Shown here in pieces: positions 43,825-55,119 of a DNA stretch of 64,000 bases. Numbering within the stretch: position 1 is the stretch's first letter; each line of letters starts with the position of its first letter. The stretch is taken from positions 1 to 64,000 of the forward strand of contig JAKSYS010000324.1 in the NCBI GenBank assembly GCA_022925895.1, given 5' to 3'. Under the pieces are notes generated by a model that did no database searches, was not told the origin of the DNA, and worked only from the letters and a program-made list of their open reading frames with translations. Both the position numbers and the translations under genes were made by a program. The DNA comes from Fragilaria crotonensis (taxonomy: Eukaryota; Bacillariophyta; Fragilariophyceae; Fragilariales; Fragilariaceae).

Positions 43825-44798
43825 CTAACTCAATAAGAGTATGTATACGATATGCAGGTCATGGAGCATGCTGCATGGTCCTAGTTTCATTGTGCACAAT
43901 AAGTGACGACATGTAGGATTTACGGGCCACCCTCGATTAGATTGGTGGGAGAGCCTACGAATTGGCTCAGCTTCGGAACGCGTGTACATCAGGAATACAT
44001 TGGGATCAACGTGCTGTCTACTCCGTGATCACTAATGTTGCCAAACCATACATGGCTTTGGTTTCCTTCTTCATCAATATGGAAGAACACGTGTTTTGTG
44101 ATTGTACTTAATACGATAGGTTGGCAGGTAATTTGACTGCATATGCGTTTGTGTCACAAGTCAAGAGCTGGCGTGCGCTTTATTCTGATCCAACTTTCTG
44201 AGCCACCCAGCTGTCCTCGCACAACAATGCAACCGCAGGAGGTGCAACGGTCCTCGAATTCTGCTATTGTTTCGCTCGTACGGAAATCACCCTGATTCAT
44301 TTTGCCTACAATCGCTGCATCATCTCCCAGCGGTCTCATTTGAAAGATGACTCACACGTCGTTGATGAAGCATCGATGCGCAGTCCTTGGAATTCCGCCT
44401 TACATCGTTCCTCGACAACATTCACTTTGCTCCAACTCCGCGAGCCGCTGGACTGAAGGTTTTGACAGGAATCGTTCTGATATTTAGAATCTAGTACATC
44501 AAACAGAAGGTTTTTGCAACAGTATATTCGAAACCCTGCTGACACAGTGTACACAATTGCTGTCATCAAGGACAACAAACTTTCTCAACAGTTGTTCTAC
44601 ACAGAAGCTGTAAATTCTAATATATATATATATGATGCGATCCTCCTTTCATGAGATGGAACGCAGCGTATGTTGCACATGTACCCATGCTCGGGGTACA
44701 TGTAACATGCAACATCTGTATGAACACGCTCGAAACAAGACAAGCCAGGATTCATACTAAGAGCAAGAAGGTGTTGTTGGCCAACCACGTAGTCGCAT
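43825..44798. other. Region between convergent genes
   Basis: No separate gene recognised. It may hold further exons of the upstream repeat-protein gene and the 3' UTR of the ABC transporter. A short (ta)n run lies at about 44622-44632. Confidence 0.4.
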
Positions 44799-47700
44799 TT
44801 ATGTCCAAGTTTTGGGGGACAGCGCGTTAGCCCTTGCCCGGGCGGAAAGAACGTCAAACTGAGCTTTGCCTGCGTTCATGCACAGCTCATAGAACAAGGA
44901 TTCAGGATTCTGAAGGAGGTCGTGGGGTGGAGCAAACTCAGAAACAACACCGGCATTCATGACGAGAATGCGGTCCGAATCGATAATGGTGTCCAAACGA
45001 TGGGCGATCGTGAAGATAGTACGATCCGAGAAGTGATCCTTCAACACTTGCTGCACGGCAGCGTTCGTGTCCGAGTCCAAGGCAGCAGTTGCCTCGTCCA
45101 GGAGCAAGATTCGGGATGGGTTCAACATGGCGCGTGCCAAGCAGATCAGCTGCTGGGTGCCCAGAGAGAAGTTGGCTCCAAGCACCTCAACCTTGGCGTC
45201 CAGTCCGTCTTCGTGGGAGTCCACCATCGCCCCCAACAAGCACTTCTGCAGCGCTTCCAAAAGCTCCTTGTCATCGTGCTCGTTGAAGGGATCGAGGTTG
45301 GTGCGCAGAGTACCTCCGAACATGACCGGCTCTTGAGGGATGATCGCCATGCTTCTGCGCAACTTGTTCAGGTTCACCCGCGAGCAATCAATCGAGTCCA
45401 CGTGGATCTTGCCCGCTGAGATTTCAGCCAATCGGTACAACGCCACAATGAGAGAACTCTTGCCGGCACCAGTACGACCAACCACTCCAACCTTCTCGCC
45501 TTCGCGGATGGAGAAACTGATGCCCTTCAGCACGGGAGGGTGCCCCGGCAAATATGGCATCACCACCTTATCGAACTCGATCTCACCCTTGGACGGCCAC
45601 TGGGTGGGCATGTCCGTGATCTCATCAGTAGGCTGGTGTTCTGCCTCCAGTTCCGTCATGGCGCGCGCCTTCTCGGCAGAACTCATGTTGTCGTGAACTT
45701 CGCCCATTGTTCGGGACATGATGCTGAAGAACAGAAGAATCTGGAAGGAATTGCTCACAATCAAACCCGCAGTGGCAGCGTCCATGCTGGTGTCCAACAC
45801 GGCTAGGAGACAGCATCCCAACACCAACAATGAACCGATGATGTCTACTCGAAAGGCAAGCCAAAGGGAAAGGTTTGCAATGGAGAAGGAGGCCACCGTA
45901 GACTGACTTTGGAATTTGAGGTTCTCGTTGACAAAGCGATCTTGCATCCTGAAGGCACGCACAACTGCCAAGCCACTCAGCGTCTCGGAGGTGTGCGCAA
46001 TTACGTGACTGAGATGCTCTCCAGCGGCATGCTCCAGTGGCACAGAGGTTCGGATGAAGATGCGCACAATGTACACGTACACAACCGTGAGAGCACCAAC
46101 AATGGCGAGGAACAATGGCAAGCTGTACGCAACCACTCCCAACGCGAGAATCAGAATCCAAAAGAAGATTTGAAGCATCAGAGTGTTGTCCACCAACATA
46201 TCATCGATCGTGTCGATGTCATGCGAGAAAAACGAGAGCAACTCTCCGATAGGAGTGACGTGGAAGAAATGCATGGGAGCCAGGGCCGCGCCGATGAAGG
46301 CGCCGTTGTGAATCTTGTTGGCACCAACCTCTCCCACGTAGAACCAGAAGTAGGCACGAACGAATGCAAGTACAAGGAATACGATGACCAACAAGGCATA
46401 CAGACCAGCATAGAATGCGTCGGAGTCGTAACCTTGACCGGCGTACATCCGCTTCGACCACACAGATATCCAGGCGTCACTGTACACGCGCATGGTCTGG
46501 CCAATTATGAAGATCAAGGTTGCCGTAGCGAACATACCGATGCCAATCTGGTTGAGATACCACAGGTAGTAACTCCTCTTGTCGTCGTCGTGTACGTGCG
46601 CTGGTGACTCCGGCACATGCACTTCGTGCTCCTCATGGGACGCTCCCTCCTTGTCGTTCTTGTCGGACTGCAACGACGCTTTTGACGGCTTCGACATCGC
46701 CTCATCTTGCGCAGAACCGTCGGCCTCCGCGTCGCCGCAGAAGTTGGGAAACAAGTGCTTGATGCCGTTGAAGGTGTATTTGTCGTTGTACACTGCCTTC
46801 CCGCCCGCCATCACTACCAGATGATCAGACTTCGAGAACAACTCCGTCTGGTGCGTGGCCAATACCACTGTGCCGCCACCACCAATCATGAGGTCGCGAA
46901 TGCAAAACTTGAAAATGTGCTGGCACGTGTACATGTCCACAGCGGACAAGGGCGAATCCAGAACATAGAGGTCCGCGCGACTGTAGGCGGCACGTGCCAA
47001 GGCAATGCGCTGCTTCTGTCCTCCGGACAAGTTGCCACCGCGTTCTCCGATCCACGTCTGGTCCCCGTCTTCCATGATCTTCAAGTCGGTCTCGAGCGCA
47101 CATGCGTGCAGGACCTTGTGGTAGAAGGCCTCATCGTATGGCTTTCCAAACAGAATGTTCTCCCGCACCGTTCCCAGAGCCGTCCATGGAGTTTGGGGCA
47201 CGTACGCCTTCGACTGACTCACAAAGCAGGCACCTTCGCGAACGGTCAAGTCGCCCAAAATAGACTTGAGAAGATTCGACTTGCCCGACGCCACGGGACC
47301 CGCCACCATCATGAGAGATCCATGCGGGATGTTAAGGTTGATGTTGCTGAGAACCATGCTAGCTCCACGGCCGTAGGACAAGGAAGCATTGCGGAACATG
47401 ATCCCCTGGTGAGTGGAGGTTCCAACTTCCTCCTTACTGTCAGAGATGGCCAGTTCGGGCTCAAGCAAGAAGTTTTGGATTCTTTCGATGCAAGAAATTC
47501 CATCCAAAACATCGCGAAGACTCTTGGGAAGCTTAGAGAAAGGCACGCGAAGGGTATTGAAGAACGAGAGAGACGTGAACACGACGACAGACTCGATCTG
47601 TCCAGTAGCCTCCTGAGTGCCGAAGATCACCATACACATGAGCGGCGGCAAGCAGAAGATCAATCCCAGCATCGACGCCTTGATTCGATTGATCCTGTCC

Positions 47701-48584
47701 AGCATAACCGCTTCCTCAGAACGAATCTCGCTAAGATTCTTGGAGAATGAGGCCTCCCACCCGTAAATCTTGATGAGCTTGATGCCGCGCATGATTTCTT
47801 CCATCAACGAGATGCGCTTGCTCGACACCTTGGCCAGCTCCTTCTTCCGGAATGCCACAACCACTCCCAGATAGTACTGAAGTGGAAGGAACACAAGCAT
47901 CAGCCCAACCCCAGGAAGAATAGTAATGCCCAGCAGTGAGAACACTACGGCCAAAACAGCCAACGTCTCGAAAATGCCGGACCACAAGTATTGAAGACTC
48001 AAGCACGCTTCGGCGAGCTTTTCAACATCTTTGGAGACAAGTGACACAACATTGGCATTCGAGCCGTAGGCCTCGCGAGAGATCATCTTCTTGTAGATCG
48101 CCGTGGTTAGGGCAGCCTTCACCTTGAGGCCCAAGATGCTGGAGAAGATGCCCATTTGCTGGATTCCAACTGAGAGCACAAACATGGTCCCGAAGAAACC
48201 GGCACATAGGTACAGTTCCTGGTTGGTTTTCTCCTGAGTCGCTGATGTCCTATTCTTGATGAAGGCCAGAATCTCGAAGACGAAGTACCAGATCGAAAAA
48301 ATGACGAGAATGGACCAGACCAGCTTCGAAAAGAAAGCCTTCAACAGGTCACCGTAGAAGGACTTCACCAACGCACGAAGGAGGCGTGGCGCTGTCGCGA
48401 CTTTCTTCTCAGTCTCCCACTTACCAGCGAAGTTTCCATAAGCGCCAGGTACGTCAATGAAATCCTTGTAGGTCTCACAAAACTTTTCGAACTTATTCTC
48501 CTTGCTCTTGCCGCACCATGCAGACTCTTGGCGCACAATTTCGCCCACTCGACCGCCTGTGATCGGATGAAAGCAACTGAACAT
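44799..48584 (-). CDS. Full-length ABCC/MRP-type ABC transporter
   Basis: 1,261 residues in one exon on the minus strand. The order is TMD1 (about 85-370), NBD1 (about 395-610), an acidic linker, TMD2 (about 680-970) and NBD2 (about 1000-1235). NBD1: Walker A GPVASGKS (429-436), Q-loop YVPQTPW, signature LSGGQ (519-523), Walker B YVLDSPLSAVD, H-loop His578. NBD2: Walker A GRTGAGKS (1036-1043), signature FSLGTQQL, Walker B ILLLDEATAALD with catalytic Glu1164, His1195. NBD1 has Ser544 in the catalytic Glu position, so, as usual in ABCC proteins, only NBD2 should hydrolyse ATP efficiently. The length and two-TMD design match short MRPs (ABCC4/5-like) without an N-terminal TMD0. Expected role: ATP-driven export of organic anions or conjugates across a membrane; the substrate is not predictable. 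The frame is intact. Start at 48584 is the first Met (MFSCFHPITGG). Confidence 0.93.
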   Translation of the reverse strand: MFSCFHPITGGRVGEIVRQESAWCGKSKENKFEKFCETYKDFIDVPGAYGNFAGKWETEKKVATAPRLLRALVKSFYGDLLKAFFSKLVWSILVIFSIWYFVFEILAFIKNRTSATQEKTNQELYLCAGFFGTMFVLSVGIQQMGIFSSILGLKVKAALTTAIYKKMISREAYGSNANVVSLVSKDVEKLAEACLSLQYLWSGIFETLAVLAVVFSLLGITILPGVGLMLVFLPLQYYLGVVVAFRKKELAKVSSKRISLMEEIMRGIKLIKIYGWEASFSKNLSEIRSEEAVMLDRINRIKASMLGLIFCLPPLMCMVIFGTQEATGQIESVVVFTSLSFFNTLRVPFSKLPKSLRDVLDGISCIERIQNFLLEPELAISDSKEEVGTSTHQGIMFRNASLSYGRGASMVLSNINLNIPHGSLMMVAGPVASGKSNLLKSILGDLTVREGACFVSQSKAYVPQTPWTALGTVRENILFGKPYDEAFYHKVLHACALETDLKIMEDGDQTWIGERGGNLSGGQKQRIALARAAYSRADLYVLDSPLSAVDMYTCQHIFKFCIRDLMIGGGGTVVLATHQTELFSKSDHLVVMAGGKAVYNDKYTFNGIKHLFPNFCGDAEADGSAQDEAMSKPSKASLQSDKNDKEGASHEEHEVHVPESPAHVHDDDKRSYYLWYLNQIGIGMFATATLIFIIGQTMRVYSDAWISVWSKRMYAGQGYDSDAFYAGLYALLVIVFLVLAFVRAYFWFYVGEVGANKIHNGAFIGAALAPMHFFHVTPIGELLSFFSHDIDTIDDMLVDNTLMLQIFFWILILALGVVAYSLPLFLAIVGALTVVYVYIVRIFIRTSVPLEHAAGEHLSHVIAHTSETLSGLAVVRAFRMQDRFVNENLKFQSQSTVASFSIANLSLWLAFRVDIIGSLLVLGCCLLAVLDTSMDAATAGLIVSNSFQILLFFSIMSRTMGEVHDNMSSAEKARAMTELEAEHQPTDEITDMPTQWPSKGEIEFDKVVMPYLPGHPPVLKGISFSIREGEKVGVVGRTGAGKSSLIVALYRLAEISAGKIHVDSIDCSRVNLNKLRRSMAIIPQEPVMFGGTLRTNLDPFNEHDDKELLEALQKCLLGAMVDSHEDGLDAKVEVLGANFSLGTQQLICLARAMLNPSRILLLDEATAALDSDTNAAVQQVLKDHFSDRTIFTIAHRLDTIIDSDRILVMNAGVVSEFAPPHDLLQNPESLFYELCMNAGKAQFDVLSARARANALSPKTWT

Positions 48585-49808
48585 TGTAGGAACGATGCTT
48601 GATGGAAGGGACCTGCAGTTGTCCGAAGTCCAATTTTATGGCACGATGTAGAATAGGGTCTCTGGTAGAGTGGATCGACGTGGGATGCCGAACAAGCTAT
48701 ACTACGATTGTATGCACACATAGTTTAAAGCTCATAGCACACACTATTTCGTGGGTGGTGGCCTCTAGCTACGGGACTCCGAGGCTCAATGCATGTCCTT
48801 AAACTATCTTTGTTGAAATTGATGAGGGTGACGTCAATGTGATGTGAACAAATCGGAGAGCTGACGTCATCAAGATCGTCCCTCCAATTCCCGTGAGTTT
48901 TTCAAGTGTTTATGACAAGAACAAAGAGGTCGTCAAAAATGGAACAGTATGCAAACATGTACCGTACATCGGTAATTGGTATACAGTACAAGTACCTGGT
49001 TGCCATGTACTTTAGCACGGTAGGAGTACTGACCATGCAAGTGGCCTTGTTTATGACATAAATACCCTTGTTGTTTGTATCATGTGCATAGGTGCTTACG
49101 CGCATACGATGCCCTCGTAGTAATGCAGTGCTGTAGAATGACTAATACGTTCCTTTGTCGATACTCGAAATGTCTCGGAGTGTCACGTACAGTCTACTTG
49201 TACTGTCTACTGAGTACTAGCACTCCGGAGTGCGTGATTACAGCACTACTGACTAACTCCAGTATAGAACCGTACCGGTACGTAGGAGATGGTACAGGTC
49301 TACGGTAGGATACAGGAAGCCGAAGCGACGTGTTCCGCTTTCTTTGGCTTCAGGCACCCGTGACATCATCATGACCTGTGCCGGCGCGGAAACGGAATGC
49401 TGATGAACTCCTCGGCAATTTTCTACTGTAATCCCGTACACGTACGTGGAAATGCTGGTTACGCTTGTTCCGTGATGTGTGTTCGATCCTGATACTACTG
49501 CTAGTAGGATGGTACTGCAATGCCTGGTTTTCGGACCACGTGGTACTCGAGTACGAGTACGAGGATCGAATGTTCGCTCACCTTGTGATAAAATCTGGCG
49601 GGACCCTCCACACTCCACACAGACATGTGTCCCTTCTGGAACCCAAATGGAGGAAGGTGACGTTCTTGTTACTCCGAACCATTTTCTATGATGACGTCGA
49701 CACGGATTGGTGTGATACGTTTCAATCGATAACCTGTAGTCTACTATATTTCCTACTTACTCTCGTAGTACTTGTGCTACTGTACTGGAGTACAGAACTT
49801 CACTGTGC
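48585..49808. other. Intergenic region upstream of the ABC transporter
   Basis: No gene recognised. Presumably contains the transporter's promoter. GTAC-rich words at about 48.96-49.03, 49.18-49.29 and 49.54-49.56 kb. Confidence 0.4.
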
Positions 49809-52800
49809 CACTGTGCCTACACGTCAGTGATAGTGCTGTGTGCTGTCAGCGCTGTCATGCAGCTTCGTCCAGCTGCGTCGAGATTTCACCATGCCCCAGC
49901 CCCCCTGTGGCACCATGACCTGTGACGCAATTTTACAAAGCTGGTCGTTCGACATGTGATAGTACAGTCAAAAACTTATTCTACAGTATAGGGTATACGT
50001 ACAGACCAAAACATCATCAAACAACAACTTGATAGGAGACTTGAAAATAGCTTGAAGTAATGGTGTGAGTGAACAGTGAACTGGCGTCGGTCCCCAAAAA
50101 TCCCGGAAGACAATGTCAGAATAGATCATACCATGGCTCTTGATGATTGCAGCCCATCGTCATCCCTTTGACAATTCACCCCAAACGAGTGCTTCTTGTT
50201 CCTTGTTGTGTCCGAAATATCATCCTCATCACAGTAATGGTTGCTGGTGGTTGTTTGCTGCAGCCTGACAGTGCAATAGATTGCTGGACTGGACATTGTT
50301 GTCCTCCTTTGAGGACATTTTGCCATCATTGAACACTATTATGGCGTCAAACAGCATCTCTCTTGCTCTAACTTATGAGCAATTCATCAAGTGATGAAGT
50401 ACCAGGACCATCTGTTGAAAAGAAAAGATGTAGTGGGAAACCAGTAAATTCAATCTTTGTCATGTTCACTGGCTGATTCCGTTGGTGCTCATCAATTCTC
50501 TTCAGGGAACAACCATGCCTGCAAGCAGTATCAGTAAGGCACCCCCACAAATAGATATTGTATGTGCAAACACATTTGCACAAATGAAGACCATTCATAA
50601 AAGTGATGCTGGACACCATGGTAGAAGATCACCCAGCAGTGTGGTGGGGGACCAGTACCGGTCAAAGGTGACACAGTTCTATGAGCTCTATGAGTACCTT
50701 GTCTAGCTACTTCAATTATGGTTTCTTTGGGAACAAAGTCACCTCATGCTCAAGCATCAATCACCAACTGTGACACTCCAAAGCTGACCAAGGGACAGCT
50801 TGCTGCACTTCATCCATCTCTGGCAATGCACTCCTTTTGCACTAGAACCTGCTTCGCCAAATTGAGGATCCAAATATGCTGAAAGCATTCCAGATAGTAG
50901 CAAATCCAAGTTCTGTTCTCCCAACTTGACAGAAGTAAGCTGGATCCCTTCTTGATAAGTCCTTGTTAAGACACAATATCTGTGTATTACATCCAAGTAC
51001 AATCAAAGACTCTATCTGAACTCCGGATCATTTTTCGAGGAAAGCGTCTACCGGTTTCCGGAACGAAGGCGGCTCTCAACGAAAGAACAATGTCATGGTC
51101 GCTGCCGCAGGTACAAGGCAAATCATGGTTCATGGCTCCGTTGAAGTCAAAGGCTTGTCGCGAAGGTACTCTCAATGCAAGTGTACATCTCCTATCTGAC
51201 GCCGTCGTGGATCCTATCTATCCGACAGTATCTGGCCAACAATAACATGTCCGTCAGTGTCTCCAACATTCACATGGATCGGCTGCGGGGGAAATCATCA
51301 GATGAATACGTTGTGCACACTGACCATAAAAAGCGGTACAGCCATCCCAGCAGAGCAATCTGAATTTGGTCCGCCTGCTGTGGTTGCAGGTCACAACTCT
51401 GTCCTTTATGTTAGATCCGATAGGGCCACTTGAATTCTACCAATGAATTTAGATGCCAAACGACCCCTCTCTTTCGTACCGTCAGCGACGTGGCCTCAAC
51501 AATCACAACCGACAAACGCACAGACGCGTCTGTGGAAGACATACATCACGTCGACATTTCTCCGCTACATTCCATATTGGAGGATTCCTCCGGTACCCTC
51601 CACACCAGCGGAGCCCGACAAACCCAGCGAACCTACTACCCACCAGCTGTCCAACTTCACAGCTTATAGATTGGAGTGTCTCTCGAGAACTGAACGGCGG
51701 CTCCTTGATGGCCTGAAACAAGTCGCATCTGGTTCAATATCTGGAGGGCCTTTCGTTCGAAGAAACGTCTTCATCTTGCGTCTGACGGATGACTCGGGGA
51801 TAACTCGACGACGTTTCTTGGATGGGTGCTTAGCTCCGGTAAAGAGGTTCTTTTTCAATGCTCTGGACCTGTCGATGGTCCCATCGACGCCAATTCATTG
51901 ACTCGAAGTGAGCTTTGTGGCTGTGCGTCATCTCTTCTTTTCTTACATCTCTTTCTGCTTTCTGGGGGATTCGTCATTGCTATGTAATTTGATGGTACAC
52001 AGATAGTACCTCAGCAGCAATCAGTCACTTCAACAAACTCTGCGGCCGAGGGAAGTGCTATAGTCAGATGCCTTCCGATTTCGACCTCCTGTCGATCATT
52101 TTGAGGAGCCCCTATCGCCGAAGCGTCTCTGAAATTGTGTCCTTGCTGTCGGAAGGAGGACAAGACACCCCTACATTTTGTTTGATGCCTATCAAACAAG
52201 GCTTTCTATTCAAGCATGGCAACCTTGCAAACAGATATTCTCACTAGCGACACTCATCCGGTGCGATACCTGCTGAGCGATGGGGTTTGTAATGCAATTC
52301 CTCATTTCGATATGCCGTACTCCCCACCCACTTTCCAATCCCCCCTTACTTCCAAGATATGATCTCTCAAGCATTAAAGCCCCAACTGGTCATCGGCTGG
52401 CATCAAGCCCTCAAAGGCTATTTCTCAAAGGAATGGGGTACACTGGCACAAGATGACATGCACAAGGGTGCCCGTGATCCTCGCAAGGGCGAGATGCGAA
52501 TGTACCATCAAATTACATAGCAATGACGAATCCCCCAGAAAGCAGAAAGAGATGTAAGAAAAGGAGAGATGACGCACAGCCACAAAGCTCACTTCGAGTC
52601 AATGAATTGGCGTCGATGGGACCATCGACAGGTCCAGAGCATTGAAAAAGAACCTCTTTACCGGAGCTAAGCACCCATCCAAGAAACGTCGTCGAGTTAT
52701 CCCCGAGTCATCCGTCAGACGCAAGATGAAGACGTTTCTTCGAACGAAAGGCCCTCCAGATATTGAACCAGATGCGACTTGTTTCAGGCCATCAAGGAGC

Positions 52801-54652
52801 CGCCGTTCAGTTCTCGAGAGACACTCCAATCTATAAGCTGTAGTTGGACAACTTGGGTAGTAGGTTCGCTGGGTTTGTCGGCTCCGCTGGTGTGGAGGGT
52901 ACCGGAGGAATCCTCCAATATGGAATGTAGCGGAGAAATGTCGACGTGATGTATGTCTTCACAGACGCGTCTGTGCGTTTGTCGGTTGTGATTGTTGAGG
53001 CCACGTCGCTGACGGTACGAAAGAGAGGGGTCGTTTGGCATCTAAATTCATTGGTAGAATTCATGGCCCTATCGGATCTAACATAAAGGACAGAGTTGTG
53101 ACTAACCACAGCAGGCGGACCAAATTCAGATTGCTCTGCTGGGATGGCTGTACCGCTTTTTATGGTCAGTGTGCACAACGTATTCATCTGATGATTTCCG
53201 CAGCCGATCCATGTGAATGTTGGAGACACTGACGGACATGTTATTGTTGGCCAGATACTGTCGGATAGATAGGATCCACGACGGCGTCAGATAGAGATGT
53301 ACACTTGCATTGAGAGTACCTTCGCGACAAGCCTTGACTTCAACGGAGCCATGAACCATGATTTGCCTTGTACCCGCGGCAGCGACCATGACATTGTTCT
53401 TCGTTGAGAGTCGTTCCGGAAACCGGTAGACGCTTTCTCGAAAAATGATCCGGAGTTCAGATAGAGTCTTTGATTGTACTTGGATGTAATACAGATATTG
53501 TGTCTTAACAAGGACTTATCAAGAAGGGATCCAGCTTACTTCTGTCAAGTTGGGAGAACAGAACTTGGATTTGCTACTATCTGGAATGCTTTCAGCATAT
53601 TTGGATCCTCAATTTGGCTGAAGCAGGTTCTAGTGCAAAAGGAGTGCATTGCCAGAGATGGATGAAGTGCAGCAAGCTGTCCCTTGGTCAGCTTTGGAGT
53701 GTCACAGTTGGTGATTGATGCTTGAGCATGAGGTGACTTTGTTCCCAAAGAAACCATAATTGAAGTAGCTAGACAAGGTACCTATAGAGCTCTAGAACTG
53801 TGTCACCTTTGACCGGTACTGGTCCCCCACCACACTGCTGGGTGATCTTCTACCATGGTGTCCAGCATCACTTTTATGAATGGTCTTCATTTGTGCAAAT
53901 GTGTTTGCACATACAATATCTATTTGTGGGGGTGCCTTACTGATACTGCTTGCAGCATGGTTGTTCCCTGATGAGCACCAACGGAATCAGCCAGTGAACA
54001 TGACAAAGATTGAATTTACTGGTTTCCCACTACATCTTTTCTTTTCAACAGATGGTCCTGGTACTTCATCACTTGATGAATTGCTCATGTTAGAGCAAGA
54101 GATGCTGTTTGACGCCATAATAGTGTTCAATGATGGCAAAATGTCCTCAAAGGAGGACAACAATGTCCAGTCCAGCATCTATTGCACTGTCAGGCTGCAG
54201 CAACAACCACCAGCAACCATTACTGTGATGAGGATGATATTTCGGACACAACAAGGAACAAGAAGCACTCGCTTGGGGTGAATTGTCAAAGGGATGACGA
54301 TGGCTGCAATCATCAAGAGCCATGGTATGATCTATTCGACATTGTCTTCCGGGATTTTGGGACCGACGCCAGTTCACTGTTCACCACACCATTACTTCAA
54401 GCTATTTTCAAGTCTCCTATCAAGTTGTTGTTTGATGATGTTTTGGTCTGTACGTATACCCTATACTGTAGAATAAGTTTTTGACTGTACTATCACATGT
54501 CGAACGACCAGCTTTGTAAAATTGCGTCACAGGTCATGGTGCCACAGGGGGGGGGGGGGGCTGGGAGCATGGTGAAATCTCGACGCAGCTGGACGAAGCT
54601 GCATGACAGCGCTGACAGCACACAGCACTATCACTGACGTGTAGGCACAGTG
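49809..54652. repeat. 4.8-kb palindrome: two arms of about 2.2 kb around a 501-bp spacer
   Basis: Left arm 49809-51999 begins cactgtgcctacacgtcagt; right arm 52501-54652 is its reverse complement, ending at the same word. The arms differ by scattered substitutions and small indels (for example in a C/G run at about 49.90 and 54.55 kb). Each arm has short open frames, including one with NQPVNMTKIEFTGFPLHLFF (minus strand in the left arm, plus in the right) and one with LTDDSGITRRRFLDGCLAPV. None is recognised or long enough to be convincing. It is either a foldback-type mobile element or a recent inverted duplication. Confidence 0.88.
52000..52500 (+). other. Spacer of the palindrome with a retroelement ORF2 fragment
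   Basis: Unique sequence between the arms. Near its right end a short plus-strand stretch (about 52380-52500) encodes QLVIGWHQALKGYFSKEWGT. It resembles the DIGWLHLFRGLISFSWEH block at the end of ORF2 in the LINE-like element of this window. The resemblance is short; it suggests a remnant of a related element captured in the palindrome. Confidence 0.4.
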
Positions 54653-55119
54653 ATAGATTCTGCGTGCGAGCGCGGAGTGGAGGCCAGACCATGGTTAAAT
54701 CGGGCGCACGCCAGACCGGGGTCGCAGGCAGGTGGTGACGTCACGGTGACGGTATCGGTCGCTACAGTATGAACGTTGGCCGGTGGTACGGTTTCAGGAC
54801 TACTGGATGCTACGCTAGCGGCAGAGGAAGCGGGAGTGCTAGTAGCAAACGCAACGGTATACGCGTGGGAGTCTACTGGACGGGTATACTGAGCTACGGT
54901 ATGACTAGGCGTAACTACAGTACATGTAGACGTAGACACAGTGCTAGTAGGCGAAGCAACTGTGCTAGTATCTGTAGGTACGATGCAAGTAGATGGTGCT
55001 ACGTTGCGCGTAGGTGACACTACACATGTGGACGTGGGTGGAGTCCTACGGTGACGTCGGTAGCCAAGTGGGTACTAGTACACTGGCTATCGCTACAGGG
55101 GTCCGATCCGTGACGACGG
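54653..55119. repeat. Degenerate short tandem repeat region
   Basis: GTAG/CTAC-rich sequence with imperfect 12-18 bp units (gacgtagacacagtgctagt; gcaactgtgctagtatctgt). On the minus strand it is open as a Thr/Ser/Val/Pro-rich frame (54631-55020), which I read as a by-product of the repeat. It abuts the end of the palindrome and precedes the LTR of the next element. Confidence 0.5.

Noticed and set aside
46707-47750. 347-codon plus-strand frame opposite the ABC transporter
   Set aside because: The minus strand encodes a complete ABCC protein with all motifs; the plus frame has none and follows from GC-rich codon use.
51443-53229. Possible gene with the LTDDSGITRRRFLDGC segment
   Set aside because: It occurs once in each arm of the palindrome with differing frames and no recognised domain; kept as part of the repeat rather than as a gene.
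54631-55020. 129-codon Thr/Ser/Pro-rich minus-strand frame resembling a mucin-like protein
   Set aside because: The underlying DNA is a degenerate short tandem repeat, there is no signal peptide, and it lies between two repeats.
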